Shown: piece by piece, positions 1 through 8,505 of the stretch
Layout: each line of letters opens with the position of its first letter
Numbering within the stretch: position 1 is the stretch's first letter
From: Terriglobia bacterium
GTDB taxonomy: Bacteria > Acidobacteriota > Terriglobia > Terriglobales > Acidobacteriaceae
NCBI GenBank assembly: GCA_020073465.1
Contig: JAIQFC010000039.1
Coordinates: 1-37,204 of the forward strand
Length of the DNA: 37,204 bases
Direction of reading: 5' to 3'
Notes under the pieces: generated by a model
What the model was told of the DNA's origin: nothing
The model's input: the letters and a program-made list of their open reading frames with translations, nothing else
The model's database searches: none
Made by a program: the position numbers and the translations under genes

Positions 1-62
1 TCCCCCGGCTGAACTGCGCCGGGCTTCGGGATGACGCCCATGTCAGAGACCCGTGAATACCG

Positions 63-86
63 TTGACACCAAGCTCCAGTTTGACA
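63..86 (+). promoter_or_regulatory. Twin TTGACA motifs upstream of response regulator
   Basis: Two perfect TTGACA hexamers lie at 63-68 and 81-86, 18 bp apart start to start, 37-60 bp before the response-regulator start. Either could be a -35 element, but neither has a convincing -10 at the right distance. They could also be a direct-repeat operator for autoregulation, which is common in OmpR-type systems. The spacing is seen directly; the role is inferred. Confidence 0.3.
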
Positions 87-122
87 ATTCTTTACAGCGG
101 TTTGTTGGATGGCTGATGCACA

Positions 123-851
123 ATGAAGACGGCGAAGATGGAACAGATTCTGGTCATCGACGACGACGTTGAGCTCTGCAGTCTGGTGTCGGAGTACCTG
201 CAGGCTGAGGGCTTTGCCGTCGAGTGCGTGCACGACGGTGAGCGCGGGCTGCAGAAAGCCACAGCGGGCGGGTACATGCTCACCGTGCTGGACGTGATGC
301 TGCCCGGGATCAACGGTTTCGAGGTGTTGCGGAGAATCCGGGCAACCTCACGGCTGCCGGTGTTGTTGCTTACGGCGCGCGGCGAGGATGTGGACCGCAT
401 CGTCGGGCTGGAGATTGGCGCCGACGATTATCTTCCCAAGCCCTTCAATCCCCGGGAATTGGTGGCGCGGATTCGGGCGGTTCTGCGGCGCACGCGCAGC
501 GACGGCAAGCCGGCGAACCCGGCGCCGGAGATTTTGCGTGTGGGCGAAGTCGAGCTGGATCCTGCGACGCGGACTGTACGTAACGAGGGCAAGCCGGTCG
601 ACCTGACCTCGGTCGAGTTCAATTTGCTGGAAGTGTTGCTGCGCGAAGCGGGGCACGTGGTGCCGCGCGAACGGCTGGTCAATGCGGTGCTCAGCCGCAA
701 GTTCTCGCCGTTTGACCGCAGCATCGACATGCACGTGAGCAAAGTGCGCAAGAAACTCGGTGACACCGAAAGCGACGAGCACATCAAGACGGTTCGAGGC
801 GTGGGGTACATCTTTGCGCGTCCGCGCGAGAAGGTGAAGAGCACCTCATAA
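123..851 (+). CDS. OmpR/CpxR-type response regulator
   Basis: This is a DNA-binding two-component response regulator of 242 residues, the normal length for the OmpR family. The receiver domain spans about residues 8-120. It has the acidic pocket D13-D15, the phosphoacceptor D57 in the LDVMLPG segment, T84 and K106 in the DDYLPKPF motif. A winged-helix DNA-binding domain follows (about 140-235), ending in the characteristic VRGVGYIF wing segment. An internal ATG at codon 6 (position 138) is an equally possible start, because neither start has a strong Shine-Dalgarno sequence. The sensor kinase starts 21 bp downstream on the same strand, so the two form an operon and a cognate pair. CpxR/CpxA is the closest resemblance, but the inducing signal cannot be read from sequence. 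Confidence 0.95.
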   Translation: MKTAKMEQILVIDDDVELCSLVSEYLQAEGFAVECVHDGERGLQKATAGGYMLTVLDVMLPGINGFEVLRRIRATSRLPVLLLTARGEDVDRIVGLEIGADDYLPKPFNPRELVARIRAVLRRTRSDGKPANPAPEILRVGEVELDPATRTVRNEGKPVDLTSVEFNLLEVLLREAGHVVPRERLVNAVLSRKFSPFDRSIDMHVSKVRKKLGDTESDEHIKTVRGVGYIFARPREKVKSTS

Positions 852-872
852 GGGCGGAACCAGGGTCAAATC

Positions 873-2285
873 ATGAAAAGCCTTTTTGTGCGGATTTTCC
901 TTTCTTTCTGGCTGGCGCAGGCGCTGTTTGTTGTGCTGGCCATCGTGGTAACCCTGTTCTTTCGTCCACGCAGTTCTTCGTGGGAGGCCCTCCGCACGAC
1001 GGTATTGAACGAAGCGGTCAGTGCCTATGAGGAGGGCAGCGAAGCGCAGTTGCGGCAGTATCTTGATAACTTAGACAAAACTCAACATGTGCGTGCGTAT
1101 CTCTTCAACGAACGGGGAGAAGAGGTCTCGGGACGGGGCGCTCCCGACTGGGCCGCGCGGGTGGCCGCGGGTGGACCGCGGATGCCGCACGAAGGATTTG
1201 TGTTTCCCGTGCCTCAGGTGCTGCGAGACTCCCGGGCGTCTTCCGACGGTTTGCATCGCTACACGCTGGTGATCGGACTGCCTCCGGGGCCTCGTGTGTT
1301 CTTTGGTCCACGCGGAATGCCTGTCCCAGGGCTGATCATCGCGATTATTTCTTCAGGGCTGGTTTGCTATGTGCTTTCATGGCTAATGACGAAGCCGATC
1401 GTCCGGCTGCGCGCGGCGACGCAGCAGCTGGCCGCCGGCGATCTGACGGCGCGTGCTGGAGCACCCTCCGGCAGCCGGCGCGACGAGATTGCGGGGCTGA
1501 TGCGTGATTTCGACGCCATGGCGGAGCGGCTGGAGTCGCTGGTCCAGGCGCAATCGCGTCTGCTGAACGACATCTCACATGAACTGCGCTCGCCGCTAGC
1601 ACGTTTGAATGTGGCACTGGGCTTGGCGCGGCAGCGTTCCAATCCTGAAAGCGCCGACATGCTGGACCGCATCGAACTGGAGGCCAGCCGCCTCAACGAG
1701 TTGATCGGCAGGATCCTTACCCTGGCGCGTCTGGAAGACGGCGAACAACGAGTGCCTTGCACTCCGGTCCCGTTAAATGAACTGGTAGTGAATATCGCCG
1801 AGGACGCGGAGTTCGAGGCGCAGGCCCGACACTGTCACGTGCACTGCGTGATCCATGAAGGCGATTGGGGAGTGTCGGGAGACGCGTCTCTGTTGCACAG
1901 CGCTATCGAGAACGTGGTGCGGAACGCGATCCGTTATACGCGGGAAGGTACGTCGGCAGAAATTCAGCTGGACAGAGCGGAACAGTCCCAGGGCGCAGAA
2001 GCAGTTCTGCGCGTCAGCGACAGCGGGCCGGGTGTTCCCGAGGATGCTCTGGACAAGATGTTTGAACCCTTCTATCGGCTTGACGATGCCCGCGGCCGAC
2101 TCACCGGCGGGGTTGGACTTGGTTTAGCCATTACCGACCGCGCGGTCCGCTTTCACGGTGGGCGAGTGAGGGCGTTCAATCGCAGGGAAGGCGGGCTGAC
2201 CGTGGAGATTCGTCTGCCTCTAGTGGCCGCTGGGCAGGCGGCGCCGGCTGCAGTCGAACCGGTTCCGGCGGGCCGGGAAGCGTAG
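873..2285 (+). CDS. Membrane sensor histidine kinase, CpxA/EnvZ-like
   Basis: This is the sensor partner of the preceding regulator, 470 residues. A first transmembrane helix (about 8-30) is followed by a roughly 120-residue periplasmic domain and a second helix (about 150-170). A HAMP linker comes next (about 172-225), then the dimerisation/phosphoacceptor domain with H236 in the DISHELRSPL motif. The C-terminal ATPase domain has its N box (ENVVRNAIRYT), G1 box (DSGPGVPED) and G2 box (GGVGLGLAI) intact. It should autophosphorylate on H236 and pass phosphate to D57 of the regulator. The periplasmic domain is not a recognisable ligand-binding type. The start has an AGGG-type ribosome site a few bases upstream. 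Confidence 0.95.
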   Translation: MKSLFVRIFLSFWLAQALFVVLAIVVTLFFRPRSSSWEALRTTVLNEAVSAYEEGSEAQLRQYLDNLDKTQHVRAYLFNERGEEVSGRGAPDWAARVAAGGPRMPHEGFVFPVPQVLRDSRASSDGLHRYTLVIGLPPGPRVFFGPRGMPVPGLIIAIISSGLVCYVLSWLMTKPIVRLRAATQQLAAGDLTARAGAPSGSRRDEIAGLMRDFDAMAERLESLVQAQSRLLNDISHELRSPLARLNVALGLARQRSNPESADMLDRIELEASRLNELIGRILTLARLEDGEQRVPCTPVPLNELVVNIAEDAEFEAQARHCHVHCVIHEGDWGVSGDASLLHSAIENVVRNAIRYTREGTSAEIQLDRAEQSQGAEAVLRVSDSGPGVPEDALDKMFEPFYRLDDARGRLTGGVGLGLAITDRAVRFHGGRVRAFNRREGGLTVEIRLPLVAAGQAAPAAVEPVPAGREA

Positions 2286-2562
2286 CTCTCCGCGAGAAGC
2301 TCAGATTGGCGCCGTGACCGGAATTGTCGCTGCCGGGGCAAGACTTCCCTTCAAAACCCGAAGCGACATGGAAGGCTAAGGCAACTCCAGGCTGGGTTCC
2401 GGGTTCCAATCTCCCGGGGCAGGGGTTTGCTCTTCCGGCGCATTCCTGATACACAAGTGGTTTGCGAATTTCACGTCTCCTCAGCAGTGTAGGCGCTCCT
2501 CGTGCTGGAGCGGGGATGTGCGCGCGCATAAACGTGGCACAAATACGGAGATCATAGGACGA
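2286..2562. other. Intergenic, no gene seen
   Basis: This 277-bp gap lies between the kinase and the propeller lipoprotein. It contains no open frame with coding character and no convincing promoter hexamers. The lipoprotein promoter presumably lies here. Confidence 0.5.
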
Positions 2563-3912
2563 ATGTCGACACGATTGACCTGGCTGGTCGGGCTGATAGT
2601 ACTGATTTCGATGGGCTTGCTGGTGGCTTGCGGGAGCCATTATTCGTCGTCCTCGGATGGTTTGGTGATTGTGCCGAGCCAGGGTTCGCAGGTGTTGCAG
2701 GCTTTCAGCTTCAATCTAAGCAACGGGCATGCCACGCAGATCAATACAGCGGCAGCGGTTCCGGGCAAGCCAACCGCGATCATTTTGGACCCGGCCGGCG
2801 CGTTCGCGTATGTAGCGAACAGCGTCACCTGTAGCAGCACTTCGCTGAGCGGAGCAGTTCAGGGTGTGGTTGCGGCCTACAAGGTGAATTCGGATGGCAC
2901 GCTGGCGTCGACCGGCACGCCACTGAACTTGACCGGAAATCCGGCATACCCTGGAACTTTTCCCACCTGTGGGCTCAACGACTCAACCAATCCGAACCCG
3001 GGCAACGCCCCAGTTGGGTTCGCGATGGATTCCGCAGGTAAGTTCCTGTTTGTGTCTACCGCACTGGAGGCAGTGACGTTCACGGACAACTCGACAAACC
3101 CTCCAACGACGACAACAGCGACGTTGCCGGGAAACGTGAGGGTATTCTCCATCGGGAGTGGCGCCAGCCTGACCGAGGTCACGGGGTCACCGTTTTCGAT
3201 TCCCAGCATCTTAGGTGGTACCGCGCCAAGTCCACTTTCGCTGGCTGTAACTGCGACTATCTTCCCACCCAAGAACACCGCCCTCGCACAGAGTGCCCCA
3301 TGTGCGGGAGGGGCCGCACCGACGACGGAGTTTCTTTATGTCGCAGACTCGACCAATGATCGCGTCTGGAGTTTCCCGGTAGACATGTCCTCTGGAGTTT
3401 TGGGACCACTACCGACCGACTTTGTGACTGGCCACATACCCTCGGGAGTAGCCGTTGATCCCTGCAACCGGTTTGTTTACGTCTCCAACCACGACTCGAA
3501 CAATGTGAGCGGCTACACCATCTGCAGCACACCGTCTCTGCCCAATTGCCCAGTTGCGGATGGGAGCCTGATCTCTACAGGGGCGGCGACTTCTGCAGGG
3601 AACGGACCCACGGCAGTGGTGTGCGATCCGCTCGGCAACTTCGTTTATGTGGTCGATAACTTACAGAACGCGATTTCCGGCTACAAGATCAGTCAGGCGA
3701 ACGGGACCCTGAGCGCTTTGAGTCCGGCGACGGTCGCCACCGGGGCCACTCCGGTCTCGATTGCGATTCGGGGGGATGATAGCTGGCTATTCGTTACCAA
3801 CCGTGATTCGGCTTCGCTCTCGCAGTACTCGATCACTCCGGCCACGGGAGCGCTTGCGGCGCTTCCCGCGATCACGACGGACAACTTTCCGTGGGGTGTG
3901 ACGGTGAAGTAA
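2563..3912 (+). CDS. Beta-propeller (lactonase/YVTN-like) lipoprotein
   Basis: This predicted lipoprotein has 449 residues. The start chosen is ATG 2563, preceded by AGGAC, because it gives a clean lipoprotein signal: hydrophobic core at residues 5-20, then the lipobox LVAC with C23. A GTG start at 2518 would add 15 non-signal residues. The mature part is a series of blades with the recurring pattern 'D-P-x-x-x-F-x-Y-V-x-N/D-x-x-x-x-x-V/I-S-x-Y', for example around nucleotides 3445-3520, 3620-3690 and 3770-3835. This is typical of the lactonase/YVTN seven-bladed propeller superfamily. No catalytic set for 6-phosphogluconolactonase can be assigned, so an enzymatic role is doubtful. Such lipoproteins are common in Acidobacteriota, usually without known function. 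Confidence 0.85.
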   Translation: MSTRLTWLVGLIVLISMGLLVACGSHYSSSSDGLVIVPSQGSQVLQAFSFNLSNGHATQINTAAAVPGKPTAIILDPAGAFAYVANSVTCSSTSLSGAVQGVVAAYKVNSDGTLASTGTPLNLTGNPAYPGTFPTCGLNDSTNPNPGNAPVGFAMDSAGKFLFVSTALEAVTFTDNSTNPPTTTTATLPGNVRVFSIGSGASLTEVTGSPFSIPSILGGTAPSPLSLAVTATIFPPKNTALAQSAPCAGGAAPTTEFLYVADSTNDRVWSFPVDMSSGVLGPLPTDFVTGHIPSGVAVDPCNRFVYVSNHDSNNVSGYTICSTPSLPNCPVADGSLISTGAATSAGNGPTAVVCDPLGNFVYVVDNLQNAISGYKISQANGTLSALSPATVATGATPVSIAIRGDDSWLFVTNRDSASLSQYSITPATGALAALPAITTDNFPWGVTVK

Positions 3913-3916
3913 ACCC

Positions 3917-4005
3917 GTGGTCAGTACCCAGTTGCCAGTACCCAGTACCCATCATCCTTTTGGAATGCGGGCGCAATTTGCCGCTGACCACTGGTCACTG
4001 ACCAC
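3917..4005. repeat. Degenerate CAGTACCCA / TGGTCAGTGACCA repeat cluster
   Basis: The gap between two convergent genes is made of short degenerate repeats. 'CAGTACCCA' occurs repeatedly in 3922-3950. GTGGTCAGT at 3917-3925 reappears inverted as ACTGACCAC at 3997-4005, and the right end is itself an alternation of GACCACT and GGTCACT. It could act as a bidirectional terminator or be a dispersed intergenic repeat; no T-tract follows. Confidence 0.6.
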
Positions 4006-4009
4006 TGCT

Positions 4010-6322
4010 CTACGTCGGCACTTTCAGTATCAGGTATCCACCCACCAGAGTGAAGATAAGATCCGGGGACCAGGCTGCCAGAGCGGGGGGCAGTTGGCTC
4101 AGGTTTCCCATGGCCTCAAACAGTCGCGACACGACAATGTAGAAGACTGTGATGCCGACGGCGGTAGCGACTCCGGCGATGGCTCCTCGCTTACCCGTTG
4201 AAAGCGCGAACGGAATCGCCAGGATCGCGGTGATCAGCGTGATCAGTGGGTAGGAGAGTTTCTGGTGCAGCTGCATTTTGAGCCGCACCACGTCGAAGCC
4301 GCTTTGCTGCAGGTCGTGAATGTAGCGGCGCAACTCTTCGTAGTTCATCTCGGAATACTGCTTCACTTCTTTCTTGAAATAAGACGGGGCCTCGCTCAGT
4401 TCGGGGAATGTGGCGACGTCGAAGGGATGGTAGTTCTCAATGGCGGAGACTCGCAACGAGCGTTCCCAGCCTTGCTCGTAGATCCAGCGGTTGAGGCTGT
4501 CGGCCCAGTGGGCGCGTTCAGCGTGGATGCGGCGCGTGACGGTGAAATTCGCGGGATCGAGCTGGAAGATGGTGACGTTGGCGAACTGGTCGCGATCAGG
4601 ATCGAAGAACTGGTAGTAGTAGATCTGGTTGTTGCGGCCAAAGATCCACTTGCGATCGGGGCGCAGGTAGGTCTGCGGTGGACGGCCCTTGATTTGGTTG
4701 TGGAGCGCTTCCTGGCGTTTGTTGGTGTGGGGTAGATAGAACTGGTCGGCAAAGAACAAGCCTGCAGCCAGCAAGGCCGCGGCTACCAGAACCGGGGTGA
4801 TCAGGCGGTAGATGCTGATGCCGGTCGCTTTGATGACCGTGATCTCGTTGGAGCGCTGCATGACGCCGAAGGTGACCAGGACGGCCAGCAGCATCACGAG
4901 CGGGGCGACGTTGTACAGCAGGTAGGGAGCGACATTCAGCAGATACTCGGCGACGAGGAGCGTGGGGATGTGATTCCGGAGAATATCCCCCAGCAATTCG
5001 AACAAGGTGAAGACCAGCGTCAGGACAAGGAAGGCGGCGAGGATCATCCCCAGATAGACGAAGAAGTCGCGCAGGACGTAGTCGTCGAGCAGCGTGGGAA
5101 AGCTGGCGCGGAACATGCGGCGGCGGTTCGCGACGCGCTCGAAGACATTCTCCGTCCTGCGGGCAAAGGCACCTCCCGGAAAGGGTTGCAGCTTCCAGCG
5201 CAGGCGCAGGGAGCCGAGTTCGAAAGGGCGCCTCTCCGCCTGCCACAGCAGAAAGATTCCACCTGCCAGAAAAACGAGGTTGGCGAGCCAGGCTCCAAGC
5301 CAAGGCGAGACTTTACCCTGCCGCGCGAAGGAGACTCCGACGAGCGAGACCACGTAATAGCCGAAGACCAGCACGATGGTGAGAACGAAGCCTCCGGACT
5401 TTCCGCTTTTCTTCGAGGAGAGTCCCAGGGGAATGCCGACCAGCGCCAGCACCAGGCAGGCGGTGGGCAAGGCGAAGCGGCGGTGGAACTCAATCTGATA
5501 CCAGCGGGCTAAAACCGGGTCCGCGCGCTTGGCTTGAGTCTGCAGCGCGCTCGTGCTCATGACCCCGACTGGGACGGAGTCTTCGGGCTTGCTGTCGGTT
5601 GAGGGTAATTCGATGGGAATGTCCGTTTGCTGGAAGGTCGAGATCTGGTAGTGATCGGCCTGCCTGGGATCGGCCTCGTGGCTCGAGCCGTCGATCAGGT
5701 GCAGGTGCAGGCGGTCTTTGCCTTCACTGACGACGATTCCTTCCCGGGCCAGTGTGATGCGGGGATTGGCAGCGTCGGAGACATCGGCGAGGAAAATGCC
5801 CTTCCATACCGCGGCGCCTTGCGCGCTGTGGACATCCTGAACGTAGAGGACGGCTTTGGGGAATCCTTCGTAGAAGACTCTGGGGCGAATTTCGAACGAG
5901 ACTTGGGAGCCTTTGAGTTGATCTTCGAGATGGGCGAGGGCGGATTGCGAGCGGGGCGCGACGTAGAGTCCGTTGACCATGGCGATCAGCCAGGCGGCGA
6001 CAACGAAGACGGACAGGATGCGCAGGAACGTCCAGACACCGAGGCCGCTGGCGCGCATGGCGGTGATTTCGCTGTCGGCAGCGAGGCGGCTGAGGCCGAT
6101 CAGGATGCCGACCAGCACGCTCATGGGGATGGTGTAGGTGAGGGCGAGCGGCACGGTGTAGAAGAAGACTTCGGCGACGCTGGGCAGCGGGGCGCTGGCG
6201 CGGACGACCAGTTCGAGAATGTGTCCGAGATCGCGGGTGAAGAGGACAAAGGTGAAGATCGCCGCGCCGATCAGGGCGTGCGCGACCACTTCGCGCAGAA
6301 TGTAGCGGGTCAGAATGCGCAT
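4010..6322 (-). CDS. lptFG: Fused LptF-LptG family LPS-export permease
   Basis: This is a double-length YjgP/YjgQ (LptF/LptG) permease of 770 residues. The usual LptF or LptG chain is about 360 residues. The first copy spans roughly residues 1-365 and the second about 408-770. Each has an N-terminal helix, a TM helix with the conserved 'R-S-N/A-D-S-E-I-T-x-x-(R/K)-A-(S/T)-G' loop (near residue 85 in copy 1, and the QRSNEITVIKATGIS segment in copy 2), a periplasmic beta-jellyroll and three C-terminal TM helices. The fused chain would form both halves of the inner-membrane LptB2FG transporter, which lifts LPS onto the LptC/A bridge. The ATPase LptB is not in this window. No strong Shine-Dalgarno is seen at the start. 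It is convergent with the upstream propeller lipoprotein. Confidence 0.9.
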   Translation of the reverse strand: MRILTRYILREVVAHALIGAAIFTFVLFTRDLGHILELVVRASAPLPSVAEVFFYTVPLALTYTIPMSVLVGILIGLSRLAADSEITAMRASGLGVWTFLRILSVFVVAAWLIAMVNGLYVAPRSQSALAHLEDQLKGSQVSFEIRPRVFYEGFPKAVLYVQDVHSAQGAAVWKGIFLADVSDAANPRITLAREGIVVSEGKDRLHLHLIDGSSHEADPRQADHYQISTFQQTDIPIELPSTDSKPEDSVPVGVMSTSALQTQAKRADPVLARWYQIEFHRRFALPTACLVLALVGIPLGLSSKKSGKSGGFVLTIVLVFGYYVVSLVGVSFARQGKVSPWLGAWLANLVFLAGGIFLLWQAERRPFELGSLRLRWKLQPFPGGAFARRTENVFERVANRRRMFRASFPTLLDDYVLRDFFVYLGMILAAFLVLTLVFTLFELLGDILRNHIPTLLVAEYLLNVAPYLLYNVAPLVMLLAVLVTFGVMQRSNEITVIKATGISIYRLITPVLVAAALLAAGLFFADQFYLPHTNKRQEALHNQIKGRPPQTYLRPDRKWIFGRNNQIYYYQFFDPDRDQFANVTIFQLDPANFTVTRRIHAERAHWADSLNRWIYEQGWERSLRVSAIENYHPFDVATFPELSEAPSYFKKEVKQYSEMNYEELRRYIHDLQQSGFDVVRLKMQLHQKLSYPLITLITAILAIPFALSTGKRGAIAGVATAVGITVFYIVVSRLFEAMGNLSQLPPALAAWSPDLIFTLVGGYLILKVPT

Positions 6323-6395
6323 GGGAAACGCGCTTCAGGCGAGGATAGCACGGGCTGACTCGAGCCAGTTAACTCAGCCGGTTAACTCGGGCTGC

Positions 6396-6554
6396 TTAAC
6401 TTGAGGTGCGGGTCAGAGGTGCAGGCTGGGATTCTGCCGCGGTTGCGGTGGCGCGGGGCGCAGTTTTCCGGGCAGGTTTCCGCGCGGCTTCAGCCCGTTT
6501 CCGCTCCTGGTAGCGGCGATCGTGGGATTGCTGGTCGGATGCTTGCTTCTTCAT
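6396..6554 (-). CDS. Possible small basic protein (52 aa)
   Basis: A short frame starts at ATG 6554 and encodes 52 residues dominated by Lys, Arg, Ala and Gln, with a basic central stretch (about residues 12-35) and a Pro/Thr-rich tail. A GGGAGG sequence touches the ATG directly, which is closer than normal for a ribosome site. A longer frame from 6647 exists, but its first 31 residues look non-coding. It sits between divergent genes (lptFG and the M28 peptidase). It could be a nucleic-acid-associated small protein or a chance frame; no family is recognised. Confidence 0.3.
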   Translation of the reverse strand: MKKQASDQQSHDRRYQERKRAEAARKPARKTAPRATATAAESQPAPLTRTSS

Positions 6555-6633
6555 CCTCCCATCATGACATAGATTGCAGGGCCTGGTTATCTGGAGCTGG
6601 ACCGAGTCACGGATGGGGTCCTGGAATTCATCC

Positions 6634-6709
6634 ACCACAAAGGACACAAAGTTGCACGAAGGCGTGAATCTTCAGGGTCGCCTTCGTGCTCTTTTGTGTC
6701 CTTAGTGGT
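6634..6709. repeat. 76-bp imperfect inverted-repeat element
   Basis: Two 31-nt arms (6634-6664 and 6679-6709) match at 27 of 31 positions around a 14-nt loop. The arms carry 'AAGGACACAAA' and 'CACGAAGGCG' segments. It can fold into a long hairpin on either strand. It looks like a non-coding dispersed palindromic (REP/MITE-like) element and is not followed by a T-tract. Confidence 0.75.
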
Positions 6710-6821
6710 TAATCAGTGCACTACCGAATGCACTTGCATGCGAACGCTCCTGCATAGCACAATGCCCAGTTTGTCTTTGCCAGCGGTGGGAAGCCGCTGA
6801 ACTTCCTTGAGGAATGGTCAA

Positions 6822-8288
6822 ATGAAAAGTTGCCCGTCTTACGGATTCTTGTTGGTTCTTCTCACTCTGGCCGCGTCGGCGCAAGTCTCGGCTGCTCAAG
6901 TCTCACCTGAGGTCAAAGACACGGCTGACCGGCTGGCCGGTTCGGTGTACACGGGGCCATCGATGACAACTCTGCGCGAGTTGTCGGATGGCTTTGGCGG
7001 AAGGCTGAGCGGGTCGCCGGCGTACAACCGTGCAGCGGAGTGGGCGGCAGCGAGGTTTCGCAGTTATGGCATCCAGAACGTGCGGCTGGAGCCGTTCACC
7101 ATGCCCAGTGGTTGGCAGCGCGGGACGGCGCATGGGGAGATGCTGGCGCCCACGGCGAGGCCGCTGCATGTCGAGTCGCTGGGATGGGCTCCGTCGACGC
7201 CGGCAGGTGGAGTGAAGGGCGAGGTCATTCTTATCGACGACGTCTCGGCTGACAGCATCAAGTCCAAGGCGGACAAGCTCAAGGGCAAGATCGTCATCCT
7301 CGATACGGAGAAGATCTTCGCCGAGGGCTGGGTGAAAGTGCTGGCGGCGGTGATGGCGGCGCCACGGAATTTGAAGGACGTGGGCGCGGTGGCCATGATC
7401 TTTCCGGACTCGGCCAAGAATAACGTGATCAATGCGACTTCGCTCGATTGGGGCGGGTCTATGAGTGCGCTACCAGGGGCGGAACTGGGCATGGAGGATT
7501 CTGCGCTGATTCGTCGGCTGATGGACGAGGGGTCAGTCAGCATTCAGTTCGAGTTGAGCAATAAGACCTCGGGGCAGATGCAGGTGAACGACGTGGTCGC
7601 GGAAATTCGCGGGCGCGAGTTGCCGGACGAGTGGATTCTGATTGGAGCGCACCTCGACTCGTGGGATTTCGGCACGGGCGCGGAGGACAATGGCACAGGC
7701 TCAGCGTCGGTGCTGGAGGTGGCGCGGGCCGTTGCGGCTCTCGGCAAGGCTCCAAGGCGGTCGATCCGGTTCGCGCTCTGGGGCGGGGAAGAAGAAGGGC
7801 TGCTCGGTTCCTATGCGTACGTGCAGGCGCACCTCAACGAGATCGGCAAGTGCGTGGCGGTGCTCAATACTGACAATGGGTCCGGACATCCCAAGGGATG
7901 GAAGGTGGAAGGGCGCAAGGATCTGAAGGAAGCCATGCAGCCGATCAGCGACTCGCTGCTGAAAGACATTGGCGGCGGTGGTCTTTCGATGGAAGTGACC
8001 TACGACACCGATCATGGTCCGTTCATGCTGCAGGGCGTGCCGGCGCTCGATCTGTGGGTGGACATGAAACCGTATGTCGAACTGCATCACAAGTCGAGCG
8101 ACACCTATGACAAGGTCGATCCGGTGGACTTCAAGGCGGGGTCGGCGATCGTGGTGGCGACGGCGTGGGTGATTGCGGAGGATCCGAAGCCGATCGCGGG
8201 GCACATCGATCATGCGGCGGTGGCGGAGATCATCAAGAAGGATGGGCTGGATCAGTTGTTGAAGGAAGTGGGGCAGTGGAAGCCGTAG
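6822..8288 (+). CDS. Secreted M28-family zinc metallopeptidase
   Basis: This exported aminopeptidase/carboxypeptidase-Q-like enzyme has 488 residues. ATG 6822 is preferred to TTG 6807 because it is preceded by GAGG at 9 nt and begins a clear Sec signal peptide (residues about 8-25, ending ASA/SAA). A protease-associated (PA) insert occupies roughly residues 110-250. The M28 catalytic core follows: H277 with D279 in the GAHLDSWD segment, D289 in the EDNGTG segment, E323/E324 in GGEEEG, an Asp in NTDNG, and the final His in the ELHHKSSDTYD segment. All expected di-zinc ligands and the catalytic Glu appear present. It probably acts in the periplasm on peptides. It is followed by a gap of about 215 bp and is likely transcribed alone. 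Confidence 0.9.
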   Translation: MKSCPSYGFLLVLLTLAASAQVSAAQVSPEVKDTADRLAGSVYTGPSMTTLRELSDGFGGRLSGSPAYNRAAEWAAARFRSYGIQNVRLEPFTMPSGWQRGTAHGEMLAPTARPLHVESLGWAPSTPAGGVKGEVILIDDVSADSIKSKADKLKGKIVILDTEKIFAEGWVKVLAAVMAAPRNLKDVGAVAMIFPDSAKNNVINATSLDWGGSMSALPGAELGMEDSALIRRLMDEGSVSIQFELSNKTSGQMQVNDVVAEIRGRELPDEWILIGAHLDSWDFGTGAEDNGTGSASVLEVARAVAALGKAPRRSIRFALWGGEEEGLLGSYAYVQAHLNEIGKCVAVLNTDNGSGHPKGWKVEGRKDLKEAMQPISDSLLKDIGGGGLSMEVTYDTDHGPFMLQGVPALDLWVDMKPYVELHHKSSDTYDKVDPVDFKAGSAIVVATAWVIAEDPKPIAGHIDHAAVAEIIKKDGLDQLLKEVGQWKP

Positions 8289-8505
8289 AATCGGGAGAGC
8301 GCCAGAGACCACGCGTAGATCCTATGGTATTCTCCAAGACAAGGATTCTCTTCCGGGTTGAGTGTCGGCGGTGTGCACCAGGTCGATTTGAGAAATTGTC
8401 CGTGTGGCGCGGGATTGGGCGTCTACTCTTCCTGAAACACACCCAACTACATTAAGAGCACTTGGAAGACCTTCTGGACACATCTTGGAGAACTCTGACA
8501 GAGAA

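Noticed and set aside
4..23. CCCGGC/GCCGGG hairpin at left edge as a terminator
   Set aside because: It has only a 6-bp stem with an 8-nt loop and no T-tract; the upstream gene is outside the window, so it cannot be judged.
5627..6358. 243-codon plus-strand frame opposite lptFG
   Set aside because: It is antisense to the well-supported permease, has biased Asp/Gly/Glu-rich composition from complement codons, and has no motif.
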